Below, in pieces: positions 21,297 through 30,263 of a stretch of DNA of 64,000 nt. Below the pieces are notes generated by a model. The model was given only the letters and a program-made list of their open reading frames with translations, did not search any database and was not told where the DNA came from. The position numbers and the translations under genes were made by a program. Origin of the DNA: Serratia proteamaculans. GTDB taxonomy: Bacteria; Pseudomonadota; Gammaproteobacteria; Enterobacterales; Enterobacteriaceae. The stretch's first letter is position 1. Every line of letters starts with the position of its first letter. The stretch lies in assembly GCF_008830365.1 (NCBI RefSeq), contig NZ_WBKI01000003.1:310001-374000 (forward strand), in the 5' to 3' direction.

Positions 21297-21335
21297 ATTG
21301 AATATTCATACATATAAAGTGAATTTAAATTCAGT
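21297..21335 (+). promoter_or_regulatory. Two ARG boxes (ArgR operators) of argI
   Basis: TGAATATTCATACA (21299-21312) and the perfect palindrome TGAATTTAAATTCA (21320-21333) match the 18-bp ARG box. Their centres are 21 bp apart, i.e. 3 bp between boxes, the standard arrangement for an ArgR hexamer. They lie just upstream of the argI ribosome binding site. Confidence 0.93.
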
Positions 21336-21358
21336 TTAAACGGTAAGGATATACGGCA

Positions 21359-22378
21359 ATGAGTAGCATAAACCCGTTCTACAAACGTCACTTCCTGAGA
21401 TTAATGGATTTCACCCCGGCACAACTGCAAGCGTTGCTGAAACTGTCGGCCGATTTGAAGCTGGCCAAGCAGCAGGGTAAGGAAACCCGCCACCTGCAGG
21501 GCAAAAACATCGCGCTCATCTTCGAAAAAGACTCGACTCGTACCCGATGCTCTTTCGAAGTTGCCGCATTCGATCAGGGTGCTCAGGTCACCTATCTCGG
21601 CCCGAGCGGCAACCAGATTGGCCATAAAGAGTCGATGAAAGACACCGCCCGCGTGCTGGGTCGGATGTATGACGGTATTCAGTATCGGGGTTACGGCCAG
21701 CATCTGGTGGAAACCCTGGCCAAACATGCCGGCGTGCCAGTGTGGAACGGGCTGACCAACGAGTTCCACCCGACTCAGTTGCTGGCGGACCTGCTCACGG
21801 TGCAGGAACACCTGCCGGGCAAGCCGCTGAACGAGGTGAAATTCGCTTATCTCGGCGACACCCGCAACAATATGGGCAACACTCTACTGGAAGCCGCCGC
21901 GCTGGCCGGTATGGATCTGCGTCTGGTAGCACCGAAGGCCTGTTGGCCACAGCCGGAGCTGGTCGCCGAGTGTCAGGCACTGGCAAAACAGACCGGTGCC
22001 AAGATCACCCTGACCGAAGACATTGCCGAAGGGGTGAAAGACGCGGACTTCCTGTACACCGACGTCTGGGTGTCGATGGGTGAGCCGAAAGAAACCTGGC
22101 ACGAGCGTATTGGGCTGTTGAAACCCTATCAGGTCAATATGGCGATGGTGAAGCTGACCGGCAACCCAAACGTTAAATTCCTGCACTGCCTGCCGGCGTT
22201 TCACGACGACCAAACCACCCTTGGCAAGCAGATGGCAGAGCAATACGGACTGCATGGCGGCATGGAAGTCACCGATGAAGTGTTCGAATCGGCGCACAGC
22301 GTGGTATTCGATCAGGCAGAAAACCGCCTGCATACCATCAAGGCGGTGATGGTCGCCACCCTGAGCGAAACCTTCTGA
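21359..22378 (+). CDS. argI: Ornithine carbamoyltransferase
   Basis: It makes citrulline from ornithine and carbamoyl phosphate in arginine synthesis. The 339-aa product has the carbamoyl-phosphate motif STRTR (residues 59-63), [22 protein letters not shown] and the ornithine motif [18 protein letters not shown] precedes ATG 21359. The paired ARG boxes show repression by ArgR with arginine. A weak GC hairpin (22386-22403) follows the stop. Confidence 0.97.
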   Translation: MSSINPFYKRHFLRLMDFTPAQLQALLKLSADLKLAKQQGKETRHLQGKNIALIFEKDSTRTRCSFEVAAFDQGAQVTYLGPSGNQIGHKESMKDTARVLGRMYDGIQYRGYGQHLVETLAKHAGVPVWNGLTNEFHPTQLLADLLTVQEHLPGKPLNEVKFAYLGDTRNNMGNTLLEAAALAGMDLRLVAPKACWPQPELVAECQALAKQTGAKITLTEDIAEGVKDADFLYTDVWVSMGEPKETWHERIGLLKPYQVNMAMVKLTGNPNVKFLHCLPAFHDDQTTLGKQMAEQYGLHGGMEVTDEVFESAHSVVFDQAENRLHTIKAVMVATLSETF

Positions 22379-22385
22379 CACCCGC

Positions 22386-22403
22386 GCGGGTTTACAGACC
22401 CGC
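22386..22403 (+). terminator. Possible argI terminator
   Basis: GCGGGT-TTACAG-ACCCGC followed by a pyrimidine-rich but not T-rich tract. A weak candidate. Confidence 0.4.
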
Positions 22404-22588
22404 ACCTCCTTTCTGCCAATCCCAGGCATTACGTCTAAGATGTTTAAAGCATATCAAATAGCCGATTAACCTTTGTCAGCCACCGGCAAAGGTTTTACCG
22501 TGCATGCTGACGGCGAAACGCCGCGAAAACTAACGATAACAACGACTTCTCGGCACCGGAGCCTGCGGTGCATTCAGGGGAAATATCA

Positions 22589-24157
22589 ATGAAAGCCAAA
22601 GTCCTGCCGCTGTTAATTCTTGCCGCACTGTCCACAGCCACGCTGGCTGCCACTCCACCCAACACGCTGGTGGTGGTGCAATCGCTGGATGACATCGTCA
22701 GTCTCGATCCGGCGGAAGCCAACGAACTGTCCAGCATCCAGACCGTGCCAAGCCTGTATCAGCGGCTGGTGCAGGCGGATCGCGACGATCCGGCGAAGGT
22801 GGTGCCGGTGCTGGCGGAAAGCTGGCAGGGCAACGCCGCCGCCAAAACCCTGACGATCAAATTGCGTCCACAGGCAGTATTTGCCTCCGGTAACCCGCTG
22901 ACCGCCGATGACGTGATCTTTTCCTACAGCCGCGCGGTGAAGATGAACAAGTCACCGGCATTTATCCTCAACGTGCTCGGCTGGCAGCCGGATAACATCG
23001 ACGCACAGCTGAAGAAAATCGACGACCATAGCCTGCAACTGAGCTGGACGGCAGACGTCAGCCCGGCAGTGGCGCTGAATATTCTCTCTACGCCGATCGC
23101 CTCGATCGTCGACGGCAAGGCGGTGCAGGCCAACATCAAAGACGGTGACTACGGCAACGCCTGGCTGAAAATGCACTCCGCCGGTAGCGGGCCGTTCAAA
23201 ATGCGCGTTTACCAACCGCATCAGGCGATTGTGCTGGATGCCAACCCGACGTCGCCGGGTAGTAAGCCGCTGCTGAAAAGCATCATCATTAAAAGCGTGC
23301 CGGACTCTGCCACCCGTCGCCTGTTGATCCAGCAGGGCGACGCTGACGTGGCACGCGAGCTTGGCCCGGACCAAACCGTGGCGCTGAAGACTCAGCCGGG
23401 TGTGAAGGTGCTGGAGATCCCATCCGCCGAGCAAAACTATCTGGTGTTCAACACCGGCAATACCGCCAATCCGCTGCTGAAAAATCCGGCCTTCTGGGAG
23501 GCGGCGCGCTATCTGATCGACTATCAGGGCATCACCAAAGACCTGCTGAAAGGCCAGTACTTTGTTCACCAGAGCTTCCTGCCGGTCGGCTTGCCGGGGG
23601 CGCTGAAAGACAACCCGTTCAGCTTTGATCCCGCCAGGGCCAAGGCGATCCTGGCCAAGGCCGGTATCACCAACGCTGCGCTGACGCTGGACGTGGAGAA
23701 CAAACCCCCGTTTATCACCATCGCTCAGGCCTTGCAGGCCAGCTTTGCCGAGGGCGGCGTGAAGCTGGAGCTGTTGCCGGCCGCCGGCAGCCAGGTCTAT
23801 TCGCGGGTACGCGCCCGCCAGCATCAGGCTGCGATCCGTCTGTGGATCCCGGACTACTTTGACGCCCATTCCAACGCCAGCGCCTTCGCCTATAACGACG
23901 GCAAAACCAGCACGGTGGCTGGCCTCAATGGCTGGCAGATCCCACAGTTAAGTCAACAAACATTGGCAGCGGTGGCCGAAGCCGATCCGGCCAAGCGCAC
24001 CGCGCTGTATACCGCCATGCAGCAGGAACTGCAGCGCAGTTCACCGTATGTGTTTATCGATCAGGCCAAAACCGAAGTGGTGCTGCGCGATAACGTCAAA
24101 GGCTACCAGCAGGGTCTGAATGCCGACATGGTCTACTACGATCGCGTCAGCAAGTAA
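22589..24157 (+). CDS. Periplasmic solute-binding protein, peptide/nickel (SBP_bac_5) family
   Basis: ATG 22589 has AGGGGAAA upstream and starts a clean signal peptide (KVLPLLILAALSTATLAA). The mature part is a DppA/OppA-type binding protein: DDIVSLDPAEANE, LAESWQ, LTADDVIFSYSRA, SGPFKM, and the C-terminal RTALYTAMQQELQRSSPYVF. Length 522 aa is normal. No permease or ATPase genes adjoin it, so it must work with a distant transporter. Ligand unknown; short peptides are likely from the family. Confidence 0.88.
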   Translation: MKAKVLPLLILAALSTATLAATPPNTLVVVQSLDDIVSLDPAEANELSSIQTVPSLYQRLVQADRDDPAKVVPVLAESWQGNAAAKTLTIKLRPQAVFASGNPLTADDVIFSYSRAVKMNKSPAFILNVLGWQPDNIDAQLKKIDDHSLQLSWTADVSPAVALNILSTPIASIVDGKAVQANIKDGDYGNAWLKMHSAGSGPFKMRVYQPHQAIVLDANPTSPGSKPLLKSIIIKSVPDSATRRLLIQQGDADVARELGPDQTVALKTQPGVKVLEIPSAEQNYLVFNTGNTANPLLKNPAFWEAARYLIDYQGITKDLLKGQYFVHQSFLPVGLPGALKDNPFSFDPARAKAILAKAGITNAALTLDVENKPPFITIAQALQASFAEGGVKLELLPAAGSQVYSRVRARQHQAAIRLWIPDYFDAHSNASAFAYNDGKTSTVAGLNGWQIPQLSQQTLAAVAEADPAKRTALYTAMQQELQRSSPYVFIDQAKTEVVLRDNVKGYQQGLNADMVYYDRVSK

Positions 24158-24168
24158 GCAGATTGGCC

Positions 24169-24200
24169 AAAAGGTGGCAGAGCTCTTTGTCGCCTTTTCT
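24169..24200 (+). terminator. Terminator of the binding-protein gene
   Basis: AAAAGGTG pairs with CGCCTTTT around an 14-nt loop, 11 nt after the stop; the T run is part of the stem. Confidence 0.6.
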
Positions 24201-24287
24201 ATTCCCCGCAGACTCAGGAGATACCCGCTTCACGCCCTGTTTAGTTATACTGGCGTAATGGATGAAGAGCGGAATTAAGGATATTTC

Positions 24288-25085
24288 ATGAATAACCTGC
24301 CCACCGACAGTCTCTTATCGGTGCAGAATATTTCCCTGGCCTGCCCAGGGAAACCCCCACGGATTAACCGGCTCACCTTTGCTCTGCTGCAAGGGGAGTC
24401 CGTTACCCTTATCGGCCCAAACGGCAGTGGAAAATCCACGCTATTGCGGCTGATAACCGGTGAACTCAAGCCCAGTGAAGGTGAAATTCTCTTTCAGGGA
24501 ACGCCCTTATCCGCCATTAAGCCCCAGCAACGCGCGCGCTCTATCGCCTTGCTTAGCCAGCACGACAATGCAGATTTACGGCTTAAGGTTAACGAGTATG
24601 TGACCCTGGGCCGATTGCCCTGGCAGGCTGAAAAGGGACAATCCGAGCACCCGTTGATTGTGGCAAAAGCGATGGATGACGTGGGTATCCGCCATCTGCA
24701 AGATATGCCATTAGGCCAGCTTTCGGGTGGTGAACGTCAACGTGCCGGGTTCGCCCGGGTGCTGGCGCAGCAGCCGACATTGCTATTACTTGATGAGCCC
24801 ACCAACCATCTCGATCCCCTGGCCCGACACCAACTGCTGTCGCTGATCCATGAAAAAAACATCGCTACCTTGAAAGTGCTGCATGATCTTGAGTTGGTCC
24901 AACCCTTTTCCGACAAAGTCATCATGATGAATCAAGGGGAAATCCTTTGTTATGGCCCCCCCGATGCGGTGCTGGAGTCAGCGCATCTGCAACAGGTGTT
25001 TGGTATGAAATCGCTGCAAGCCCGCCACCCGGTCACCGGCGCAGCCTTACGCTTTTTCGAGGCGCTACCGACCTTATCCCGCTGA
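24288..25085 (+). CDS. ABC importer ATPase, iron/cobalamin type
   Basis: The 265-aa product has Walker A GPNGSGKST, the signature LSGGERQRAG, Walker B LLLLDEPTNHLD and the H-loop HDLELV. The sequence style is that of FecE/BtuD/HmuV ATPases, which drive uptake of ferric siderophores, haem or vitamin B12. It is the first of three genes (ATPase, binding protein, permease). I see no clear Fur box or B12 riboswitch upstream, so the substrate stays open. Confidence 0.87.
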   Translation: MNNLPTDSLLSVQNISLACPGKPPRINRLTFALLQGESVTLIGPNGSGKSTLLRLITGELKPSEGEILFQGTPLSAIKPQQRARSIALLSQHDNADLRLKVNEYVTLGRLPWQAEKGQSEHPLIVAKAMDDVGIRHLQDMPLGQLSGGERQRAGFARVLAQQPTLLLLDEPTNHLDPLARHQLLSLIHEKNIATLKVLHDLELVQPFSDKVIMMNQGEILCYGPPDAVLESAHLQQVFGMKSLQARHPVTGAALRFFEALPTLSR

Positions 25086-25206
25086 AATTCACCCAAGTCG
25101 ACGGTTGTTTGATCTAACTACATTTGTCGTACAAATTATTCAGGTATGTTGCCCCGGTTTCCAACCAACCGGGCGACTGACTCCGGTTGATGAACCTGGA
25201 GTCGAT

Positions 25207-26163
25207 GTGAAAAAGTTATTCCTCACCGCATTACTGGCATTAGCCTCAACAAGCACCGCTGCTTCTGGCTTCCCTGTCACGGTAGACAACTGTGGCCAGC
25301 CACTGACTTTTAGCCAGGCCCCACAGCGTGCCGTGATTCAAGACATCAATATGTCGCAAATGGCGTTTGCCCTGCAGCTACAGCCGTCCATGGTTGGCGT
25401 CACCGGGATCTCCGGCTGGTATAAAAACACCCCTGAATTCACCCAGCAGCGAGGGACTATCCCTGAGCTGGCACCGAAATATCCGACCATCGAAAATCTT
25501 CTCGCCGTGGAGCCTGACCTGTTCTTCGCTGGCTGGAACTATGGGCTTCGTGGTGATGTAACCCCACAGGCGCTGGCAAAATTTAATATCAAAACGCTGG
25601 TGCTGAGTGAAAGCTGCATTCACGTCGACAGCCATCGCCCGCGTGCCAGTCTGGATTTGTTATACGACGACATCATCAGGCTCGGTAAAGTCTTCGGCAA
25701 ACAGGAAGATGCACAAACGCTGGTCAATGGCTGGAAGCAGCAAGTAGCCGATATCCACAGCAAAGTTGCGACCCAAAAGCCGATAAAGGTGTTCCTTTAT
25801 GATTCCGGTGAGGATAAGCCCTACACCAGCGGGGCTTACGCGATGCCGACGGCGATTATTGAAGCCGCCGGAGCGAAGAATGTGATGGATACCCTGAATA
25901 CCAGTTGGACGACCACCAATTGGGAAAGTGTTGCAGCGACGGAGCCTGAATTTATCATTCTGGTGGATTACCAGTCAGAGGCAACTGGCGATATCGACGC
26001 ACGGCAACGTTTCCTGGAACAACATCCCTTGATGAAACACACCCTGGCGGTGCTCCATCATCGTTATTTGAGATTAAAATATCAGGAACTGACGCCAGGG
26101 CCGGTCAATATTGATGCCATCTATAAACTGGCTCACGCACTTCACCCCACTGTCTTCATCTGA
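25207..26163 (+). CDS. Periplasmic binding protein, FecB/BtuF type
   Basis: I place the start at GTG 25207, which follows CTGGAG and opens a signal peptide (KKLFLTALLALASTSTAA); the open frame extends further upstream without support. The 318-aa protein has the Peripla_BP_2 plan: PQRAVIQDINMSQMAFALQL, then PTIENLLAVEPDLFFAGW, a helical spine and VMDTL. It binds an iron complex, haem or cobalamin. A 121-bp leader with a CCGGTT/AACCGG hairpin separates it from the ATPase gene. Its stop overlaps the permease start. Confidence 0.87.
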   Translation: MKKLFLTALLALASTSTAASGFPVTVDNCGQPLTFSQAPQRAVIQDINMSQMAFALQLQPSMVGVTGISGWYKNTPEFTQQRGTIPELAPKYPTIENLLAVEPDLFFAGWNYGLRGDVTPQALAKFNIKTLVLSESCIHVDSHRPRASLDLLYDDIIRLGKVFGKQEDAQTLVNGWKQQVADIHSKVATQKPIKVFLYDSGEDKPYTSGAYAMPTAIIEAAGAKNVMDTLNTSWTTTNWESVAATEPEFIILVDYQSEATGDIDARQRFLEQHPLMKHTLAVLHHRYLRLKYQELTPGPVNIDAIYKLAHALHPTVFI

Positions 26164-27167
26164 TGACGGAAAAAATGCGTTTCCGGTTGGTATGGGTCAT
26201 CGCCCCGCTATTGCTGGCAGGGCTGATCCTCGCCAATGTGGCACAAGGCAGCGTGTCGCTCTCCTTTTCGCAGGTGATGACCGCGCTGGGTATCACCTCT
26301 GGCGAAGTGCCGCCGATGATCAAAAGCATTGTGCTGGAACTCCGTCTGCCCCGAACGCTGCTGGGGTTACTGGCCGGGGCCGGGTTGGCACTGGTCGGCG
26401 CGCTATTACAAACCACCACCCGCAATGACCTGGCCGATCCCTTCCTGTTCGGCCTTTCCTCAGGTGCCTCGGCCGGTGTGGTCATGGTGATCACCCGGCT
26501 CGGTAATAGCCTCGGAGCCTGGGCATTACCGGTTTCCTCTTTTGTCGGTGGCATACTTTCGGCTGCGGTGGTGATGATTATTTTTATGACTCAATCGCAG
26601 AAAGGCACCGAGAAACTGATTATCTGCGGCCTGGCGGTCTCTTTTTTATTCGGCGCCTTCACCAATTATCTGGTGTTTTCCGGCGATCAACGCACCGCCA
26701 GCAGCGTGCTCTTTTGGACCCTGGGTGGGCTGGGGCTGGCGCGTTGGGATAATTTGATTTTTGCCTTGATAGCTTTGCTGTTACTGGTGGCATTGATTGC
26801 CGTACGCTGGCGCTCGCTGGACGGCCTGCTGGCGGGTGAACAAACCGCCGGTTCCCTGGGTATCGACACCCGTCGCTTACGCACTGAAGTCTTTCTGTGT
26901 TGTTCGCTGGCGACTGCGTTACTGGTGGCATTAACCGGCGTGATTGGGTTTGTCGGTTTAATGGTCCCTCATCTGGCACGCCCCTTTACCGGCGTTCTTC
27001 ACCGGCGCCTGCTGCCGTTGGTGGGCGTATTGGGCGCCATATTACTCTCAGCCGGGGATCTGCTAAGCCGGGTCATTACCGCACCCCAGGAACTGCCTAT
27101 CGGGATTATTACTGCCGGTCTTGGCGGTATTTTTGTGCTGGTTATTTTGCTACGACGAACCCCATGA
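26163..27167 (+). CDS. FecCD-family ABC permease
   Basis: The 334-aa product has about ten membrane spans and the family motifs [39 protein letters not shown] and [18 protein letters not shown] single polypeptide would homodimerise as in BtuC. ATG overlaps the binding-protein stop (TGATG), so the two are translationally coupled. With the two upstream genes it makes a complete importer. Confidence 0.92.
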   Translation: MTEKMRFRLVWVIAPLLLAGLILANVAQGSVSLSFSQVMTALGITSGEVPPMIKSIVLELRLPRTLLGLLAGAGLALVGALLQTTTRNDLADPFLFGLSSGASAGVVMVITRLGNSLGAWALPVSSFVGGILSAAVVMIIFMTQSQKGTEKLIICGLAVSFLFGAFTNYLVFSGDQRTASSVLFWTLGGLGLARWDNLIFALIALLLLVALIAVRWRSLDGLLAGEQTAGSLGIDTRRLRTEVFLCCSLATALLVALTGVIGFVGLMVPHLARPFTGVLHRRLLPLVGVLGAILLSAGDLLSRVITAPQELPIGIITAGLGGIFVLVILLRRTP

Positions 27168-27244
27168 TCGTCGATTAACGCGGTCTGTCTCTGAAAGCCA
27201 CCAGCCAATCGATTGCGAAAGGACAAAAATCGGCGTTTTAGCGC

Positions 27245-27272
27245 TTGCAGTGATCAAAAGCGCGAGTATAAT
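27245..27272 (+). promoter_or_regulatory. pyrLBI promoter
   Basis: TTGCAG (27245-27250), a 16-bp spacer and a perfect TATAAT (27267-27272) lie 26 nt upstream of pyrL. This matches a strong sigma-70 promoter feeding an attenuator. Confidence 0.75.
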
Positions 27273-27297
27273 GCGCGACAATTTGCCAGGAGAAAGC

Positions 27298-27411
27298 ATG
27301 AAAAACGATGTTTGTTTTGTTAGCCACAATCGACAAAACCGACTGCCAATCGGCAGCACACTGCCGTTGTTTCTCCTGTTGCTAAACCGATCGTTTCAAG
27401 CCCCTCGTTGA
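27298..27411 (+). CDS. pyrL: pyrBI leader peptide PyrL
   Basis: ATG 27298 follows CAGGAGAAAGC and opens a 37-codon peptide. Its stop codon (27409-27411) lies in the loop and right arm of the attenuator. In E. coli, low UTP makes RNA polymerase pause in the T-rich leader so that a translating ribosome closes up and blocks the terminator; T-rich runs are present here too. The encoded C-terminal part is Leu-rich (PLFLLLL). Confidence 0.88.
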   Translation: MKNDVCFVSHNRQNRLPIGSTLPLFLLLLNRSFQAPR

Positions 27412-27424
27412 GGGGCTTTTTTTT
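27399..27424 (+). terminator. pyrBI attenuator
   Basis: AGCCCCTC-GTT-GAGGGGCT followed by eight T. The hairpin overlaps the pyrL stop codon and precedes pyrB by about 58 nt. Confidence 0.93.
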
Positions 27425-27481
27425 GCCTGAAAAATCTGTTCAAAGCCCCGCGCCACGGGCACGAGTCGAGGAGAGTGAAAA

Positions 27482-28417
27482 ATGGCCAACCCGCTGTATC
27501 ACAAACATATCATCTCTATTAACGATCTCAGCCGCGAGGATCTGGAGTTGGTGCTGCGCACCGCCGCCAGCCTGAAAGCCAATCCACAGCCCGAGCTGTT
27601 AAAGCACAAGGTGATCGCCAGTTGCTTCTTTGAAGCCTCAACCCGTACCCGCCTGTCGTTTGAAACCTCGATGCACCGCCTGGGTGCCTCGGTGGTGGGC
27701 TTTGCCGACGGCAGCAATACCTCACTCGGCAAGAAGGGCGAAACCCTGGCCGACACCATTTCGGTGATTGGTACCTACGTCGATGCCATCGTGATGCGCC
27801 ATCCACAGGAAGGCGCTGCACGGTTGGCGGCCGAATTCTCCGGCGGCATTCCGGTGCTTAACGCCGGTGACGGGGCCAACCAACACCCGACCCAGACGTT
27901 GCTCGACCTGTTTACCATTCAGGAAACCCAGGGCCGCCTGAGCAACATCAATATCGCCATGGTCGGCGACCTGAAATACGGCCGTACCGTGCACTCACTG
28001 GCGCAGGCGCTGGCCAAGTTTGAAGGCAACCGCTTCTTTTTCATCGCTCCGGACGCGCTGGCGATGCCGGCCTACATCCTGCAGATGCTGGAAGAGAAAG
28101 GTATCCAGTACAGCCTGCACAGCAGCATTGAAGAAGTGGTGCCGGAGCTGGATATTCTCTACATGACCCGGGTGCAGAAAGAGCGTCTGGATCCTTCCGA
28201 ATACGCCAATGTGAAGGCACAGTTTGTTCTGCGCGCGGCGGATCTGACCGGGGCACGCGACAACCTCAAGGTGCTGCACCCGCTGCCACGCATTGATGAG
28301 ATCACCACCGACGTGGATAAAACGCCGTACGCCCACTACTTCCAGCAGGCGGGCAACGGTATTTTCGCCCGTCAGGCGCTGTTGGCGCTGGTATTAAACG
28401 CAGATTTGGCTCTTTAA
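27482..28417 (+). CDS. pyrB: Aspartate carbamoyltransferase catalytic subunit
   Basis: It makes carbamoyl aspartate, the first committed step of pyrimidine synthesis. The 311-aa product has the carbamoyl-phosphate loop [15 protein letters not shown], the mobile loop with [32 protein letters not shown] and [10 protein letters not shown]. It forms the 12-mer holoenzyme with PyrI, whose gene starts 12 nt downstream. Expression is set by the pyrL attenuator. Confidence 0.98.
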   Translation: MANPLYHKHIISINDLSREDLELVLRTAASLKANPQPELLKHKVIASCFFEASTRTRLSFETSMHRLGASVVGFADGSNTSLGKKGETLADTISVIGTYVDAIVMRHPQEGAARLAAEFSGGIPVLNAGDGANQHPTQTLLDLFTIQETQGRLSNINIAMVGDLKYGRTVHSLAQALAKFEGNRFFFIAPDALAMPAYILQMLEEKGIQYSLHSSIEEVVPELDILYMTRVQKERLDPSEYANVKAQFVLRAADLTGARDNLKVLHPLPRIDEITTDVDKTPYAHYFQQAGNGIFARQALLALVLNADLAL

Positions 28418-28429
28418 GGGGGAACCGTC

Positions 28430-28894
28430 ATGACTCACGATAACAAACTGCAGGTTGAAGCGATCAAGTGCGGTACGGTGATTGACCATATTCCGGCGCA
28501 GATAGGCTTTAAATTGCTGACGCTGTTCAAGCTGACCGCCACCGACCAGCGCATCACTATCGGCCTGAACCTGCCTTCCAACGAGCTGGGCCGTAAAGAC
28601 CTGATCAAAATCGAGAACACCTTCCTGACCGAACAGCAAGCCAACCAGCTGGCGATGTACGCACCAAAAGCCACCGTCAATCGCATCGACAATTACGAAG
28701 TGGTACGCAAGCTGACCCTAAGCCTGCCGGATCATATCGACGGCGTGCTGACCTGCCCGAACAGCAACTGCATCAGCCGCAGTGAGCCGGTGTCTTCCAG
28801 CTTTAGCGTGAAATCCCGCGACGGCGACGTGCACCTGAAGTGCCGCTACTGCGAAAAAGAGTTCGAACATCAGGTGGTGTTGCAGGCAGACTGA
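28430..28894 (+). CDS. pyrI: Aspartate carbamoyltransferase regulatory subunit
   Basis: PyrI binds CTP (inhibitor) and ATP (activator) and holds the catalytic trimers together. The 154-aa product has the nucleotide-binding N-terminal domain ([23 protein letters not shown]) and a C-terminal zinc domain with CPNSNC and CRYC. AAGGGGGAA precedes the ATG. Confidence 0.98.
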   Translation: MTHDNKLQVEAIKCGTVIDHIPAQIGFKLLTLFKLTATDQRITIGLNLPSNELGRKDLIKIENTFLTEQQANQLAMYAPKATVNRIDNYEVVRKLTLSLPDHIDGVLTCPNSNCISRSEPVSSSFSVKSRDGDVHLKCRYCEKEFEHQVVLQAD

Positions 28895-28977
28895 AATATG
28901 CCTATTGACCGGGAACGGCGCTGTTAATCTGCTCGCCACTCCCTATAATGAGTCACTGAAGTAAATACCCACGTTTA

Positions 28978-29102
28978 TTACCCAATGGATTTCGAGCCGC
29001 AGTTAGGCGGCAAGTGTGGGAGTCCCCAGGAGCTGACTTAAGTCAGTGACTGGGGTGAGCACACGCAGTCAACAACGCTGCGGTTTGAAAGACGAAGGGT
29101 AA
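28978..29102. repeat. TTACCC...GGGTAA element, long copy
   Basis: A 125-bp element with inverted ends TTACCCAATGGATTTCG and a GACGAAGGGTAA end. Inside, AGCTGACTTAAGTCAG and CCCCAG/CTGGGG form a central hairpin. A 59-bp version with the same ends lies at 60537-60595. Both end a few nucleotides before a Shine-Dalgarno site. It looks like a small non-coding mobile or MITE-like repeat of the kind scattered in Serratia and Yersinia. Confidence 0.8.
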
Positions 29103-29115
29103 ATCAGGAGAAAAA

Positions 29116-29502
29116 ATGTCACGTAACATCAGCACTGAACTCGCCCCGGCAGCCATTGGTCCTTACGTGCAGGGCGTTGATCTGGGTAGCATGATCATCA
29201 CTTCCGGCCAGATCCCGGTCGATCCTAAAACCGGCGCCGTTGCCGACGACGTAGCCGCACAGGCACGCCAGTCACTGGAAAACGTTAAAGCGATCGTTGA
29301 AGCTGCCGGCCTGAAAGTCGCCGACATCGTGAAAACCACGGTCTTCGTAAAAGACCTGAACGATTTCGCCACCGTTAACGCCGCTTATGAAAGCTTCTTC
29401 ACCGAGCACAGCGCGCCGTTCCCGGCCCGTTCTTGCGTCGAAGTCGCCCGTCTGCCGAAAGACGTGAAGATCGAAATCGAAGCCATCGCCGTTCGTCGTT
29501 AA
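29116..29502 (+). CDS. ridA: 2-iminobutanoate/2-iminopropanoate deaminase RidA
   Basis: RidA hydrolyses reactive enamine/imine products of PLP enzymes such as threonine dehydratase. The 128-aa product has APAAIGPYVQGV, SGQIPVDPKTG, the substrate-binding Arg in ARSCVEVARLPKDVKIEIEAIA. AGGAGAAAAA precedes the ATG, and the TTACCC element ends 13 nt upstream. The order pyrB-pyrI-ridA is conserved. Confidence 0.97.
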   Translation: MSRNISTELAPAAIGPYVQGVDLGSMIITSGQIPVDPKTGAVADDVAAQARQSLENVKAIVEAAGLKVADIVKTTVFVKDLNDFATVNAAYESFFTEHSAPFPARSCVEVARLPKDVKIEIEAIAVRR

Positions 29503-29524
29503 TTCCACGATCGCGCACGCGCCC

Positions 29525-29556
29525 AACGGTCAGCCATCGGCTGGCCGTTTTTATTT
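29525..29556 (+). terminator. Terminator of ridA
   Basis: AACGGTCAGCC-ATC-GGCTGGCCGTT followed by a T-rich tract. Confidence 0.9.
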
Positions 29557-29611
29557 TAGGAAAATTATTATTCCAGTCATTTTATAAAGATAACTCCATT
29601 CTCAATGGAGT

Positions 29612-29911
29612 CTCATTCCCACAACGCTGAGCCAGCGGATCGATATCATTTATCATTCGGCAAGCGCGGTGAACTTTATCCAACCCTATTCTTATATGAA
29701 ACGCGACAACGTGCAGGGCCTGTTCAGGGACAATATGGTGAATGGCCAATCGACGGTGCAGCTCTACCAAAATACCTACCAATAGGATTGCAGCAACCTG
29801 AAGTATTTTCTGCAACACAGCGGGATCGAAGAACCGCACTTTACCCGACAAATGCTGCTTAATTATCTGCGGCAGTCTATCGGCACCTCGCAGCAATCAT
29901 TGCAGGTATAA
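29612..29911 (+). pseudogene. Fragment of a thioester-reductase domain (NRPS/PKS type)
   Basis: One frame encodes LSQRIDIIYHSASAVNF, then QPYSYMKRDNVQGL, which is the central NAD(P)-binding segment of thioester-reductase domains that end nonribosomal peptide synthetases. The frame continues through an in-frame TAG near 29780 to TAA 29909-29911. Everything before and after the short segment is missing: no adenylation or carrier domain lies nearby. No start codon or ribosome binding site is present. It is a remnant of a lost biosynthetic gene. Confidence 0.65.
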
Positions 29912-29961
29912 AGACCAGGGCGCCCGGAAATGTGAAAGGTGATTATTGAACTGAATAATCT

Positions 29962-29983
29962 AATGGCCGCTATTGCGGCCATT
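29962..29983 (-). terminator. Hairpin downstream of the unknown gene pair
   Basis: AATGGCCGC-TATT-GCGGCCATT is a perfect 9-bp stem 6 nt past the stop of the reverse-strand gene. The following tract is only moderately T-rich. Confidence 0.5.
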
Positions 29984-29988
29984 GCTGA

Positions 29989-30255
29989 TTACTTATGGGT
30001 TCGGTTTCGACGGATACCGCCGGCAACTTCGATGATCGGATCAGTTTGAGGTTTAATGTGCTTGGCTGCTTGTTTCAAAACGGCTATCACATCCTCAGGT
30101 GAGGCGGTAATTGCCCTCCCACGTGGCGTCAGGCTGTTAATCTCCTCAGAGCTATAGGTTTTGACCATTGTCAGCCCTTCCCCTTCGGCTTTATACACTT
30201 CCAGCTCATAGGAAGCAGTTTCCGCTACAATCCGACCTGTAGTTTTAATGACCAT
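29989..30255 (-). CDS. Small protein of unknown function
   Basis: An 88-aa protein with a beta-rich N-terminal half (IKTTGRIVAETASYELEVYK), a helical middle (SPEDVIAVLKQAAKHI) and a basic end (GGIRRNRTHK). No signal peptide or membrane span. It starts 8 nt after the stop of a frameshifted upstream gene, so the two formed an operon. I do not recognise the family. A small partner behind a larger one is compatible with a toxin-antitoxin, immunity or chaperone role, but nothing in the sequence decides this. Confidence 0.6.
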   Translation of the reverse strand: MVIKTTGRIVAETASYELEVYKAEGEGLTMVKTYSSEEINSLTPRGRAITASPEDVIAVLKQAAKHIKPQTDPIIEVAGGIRRNRTHK

Positions 30256-30263
30256 ATCACCCC

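Noticed and set aside
24158-25206. Possible Fur box or cobalamin riboswitch for the FecBCD-like importer.
   Set aside because: No GATAATGATAATCATTATC-like repeat and no B12-box sequence could be found; only a small CCGGTT/AACCGG hairpin.
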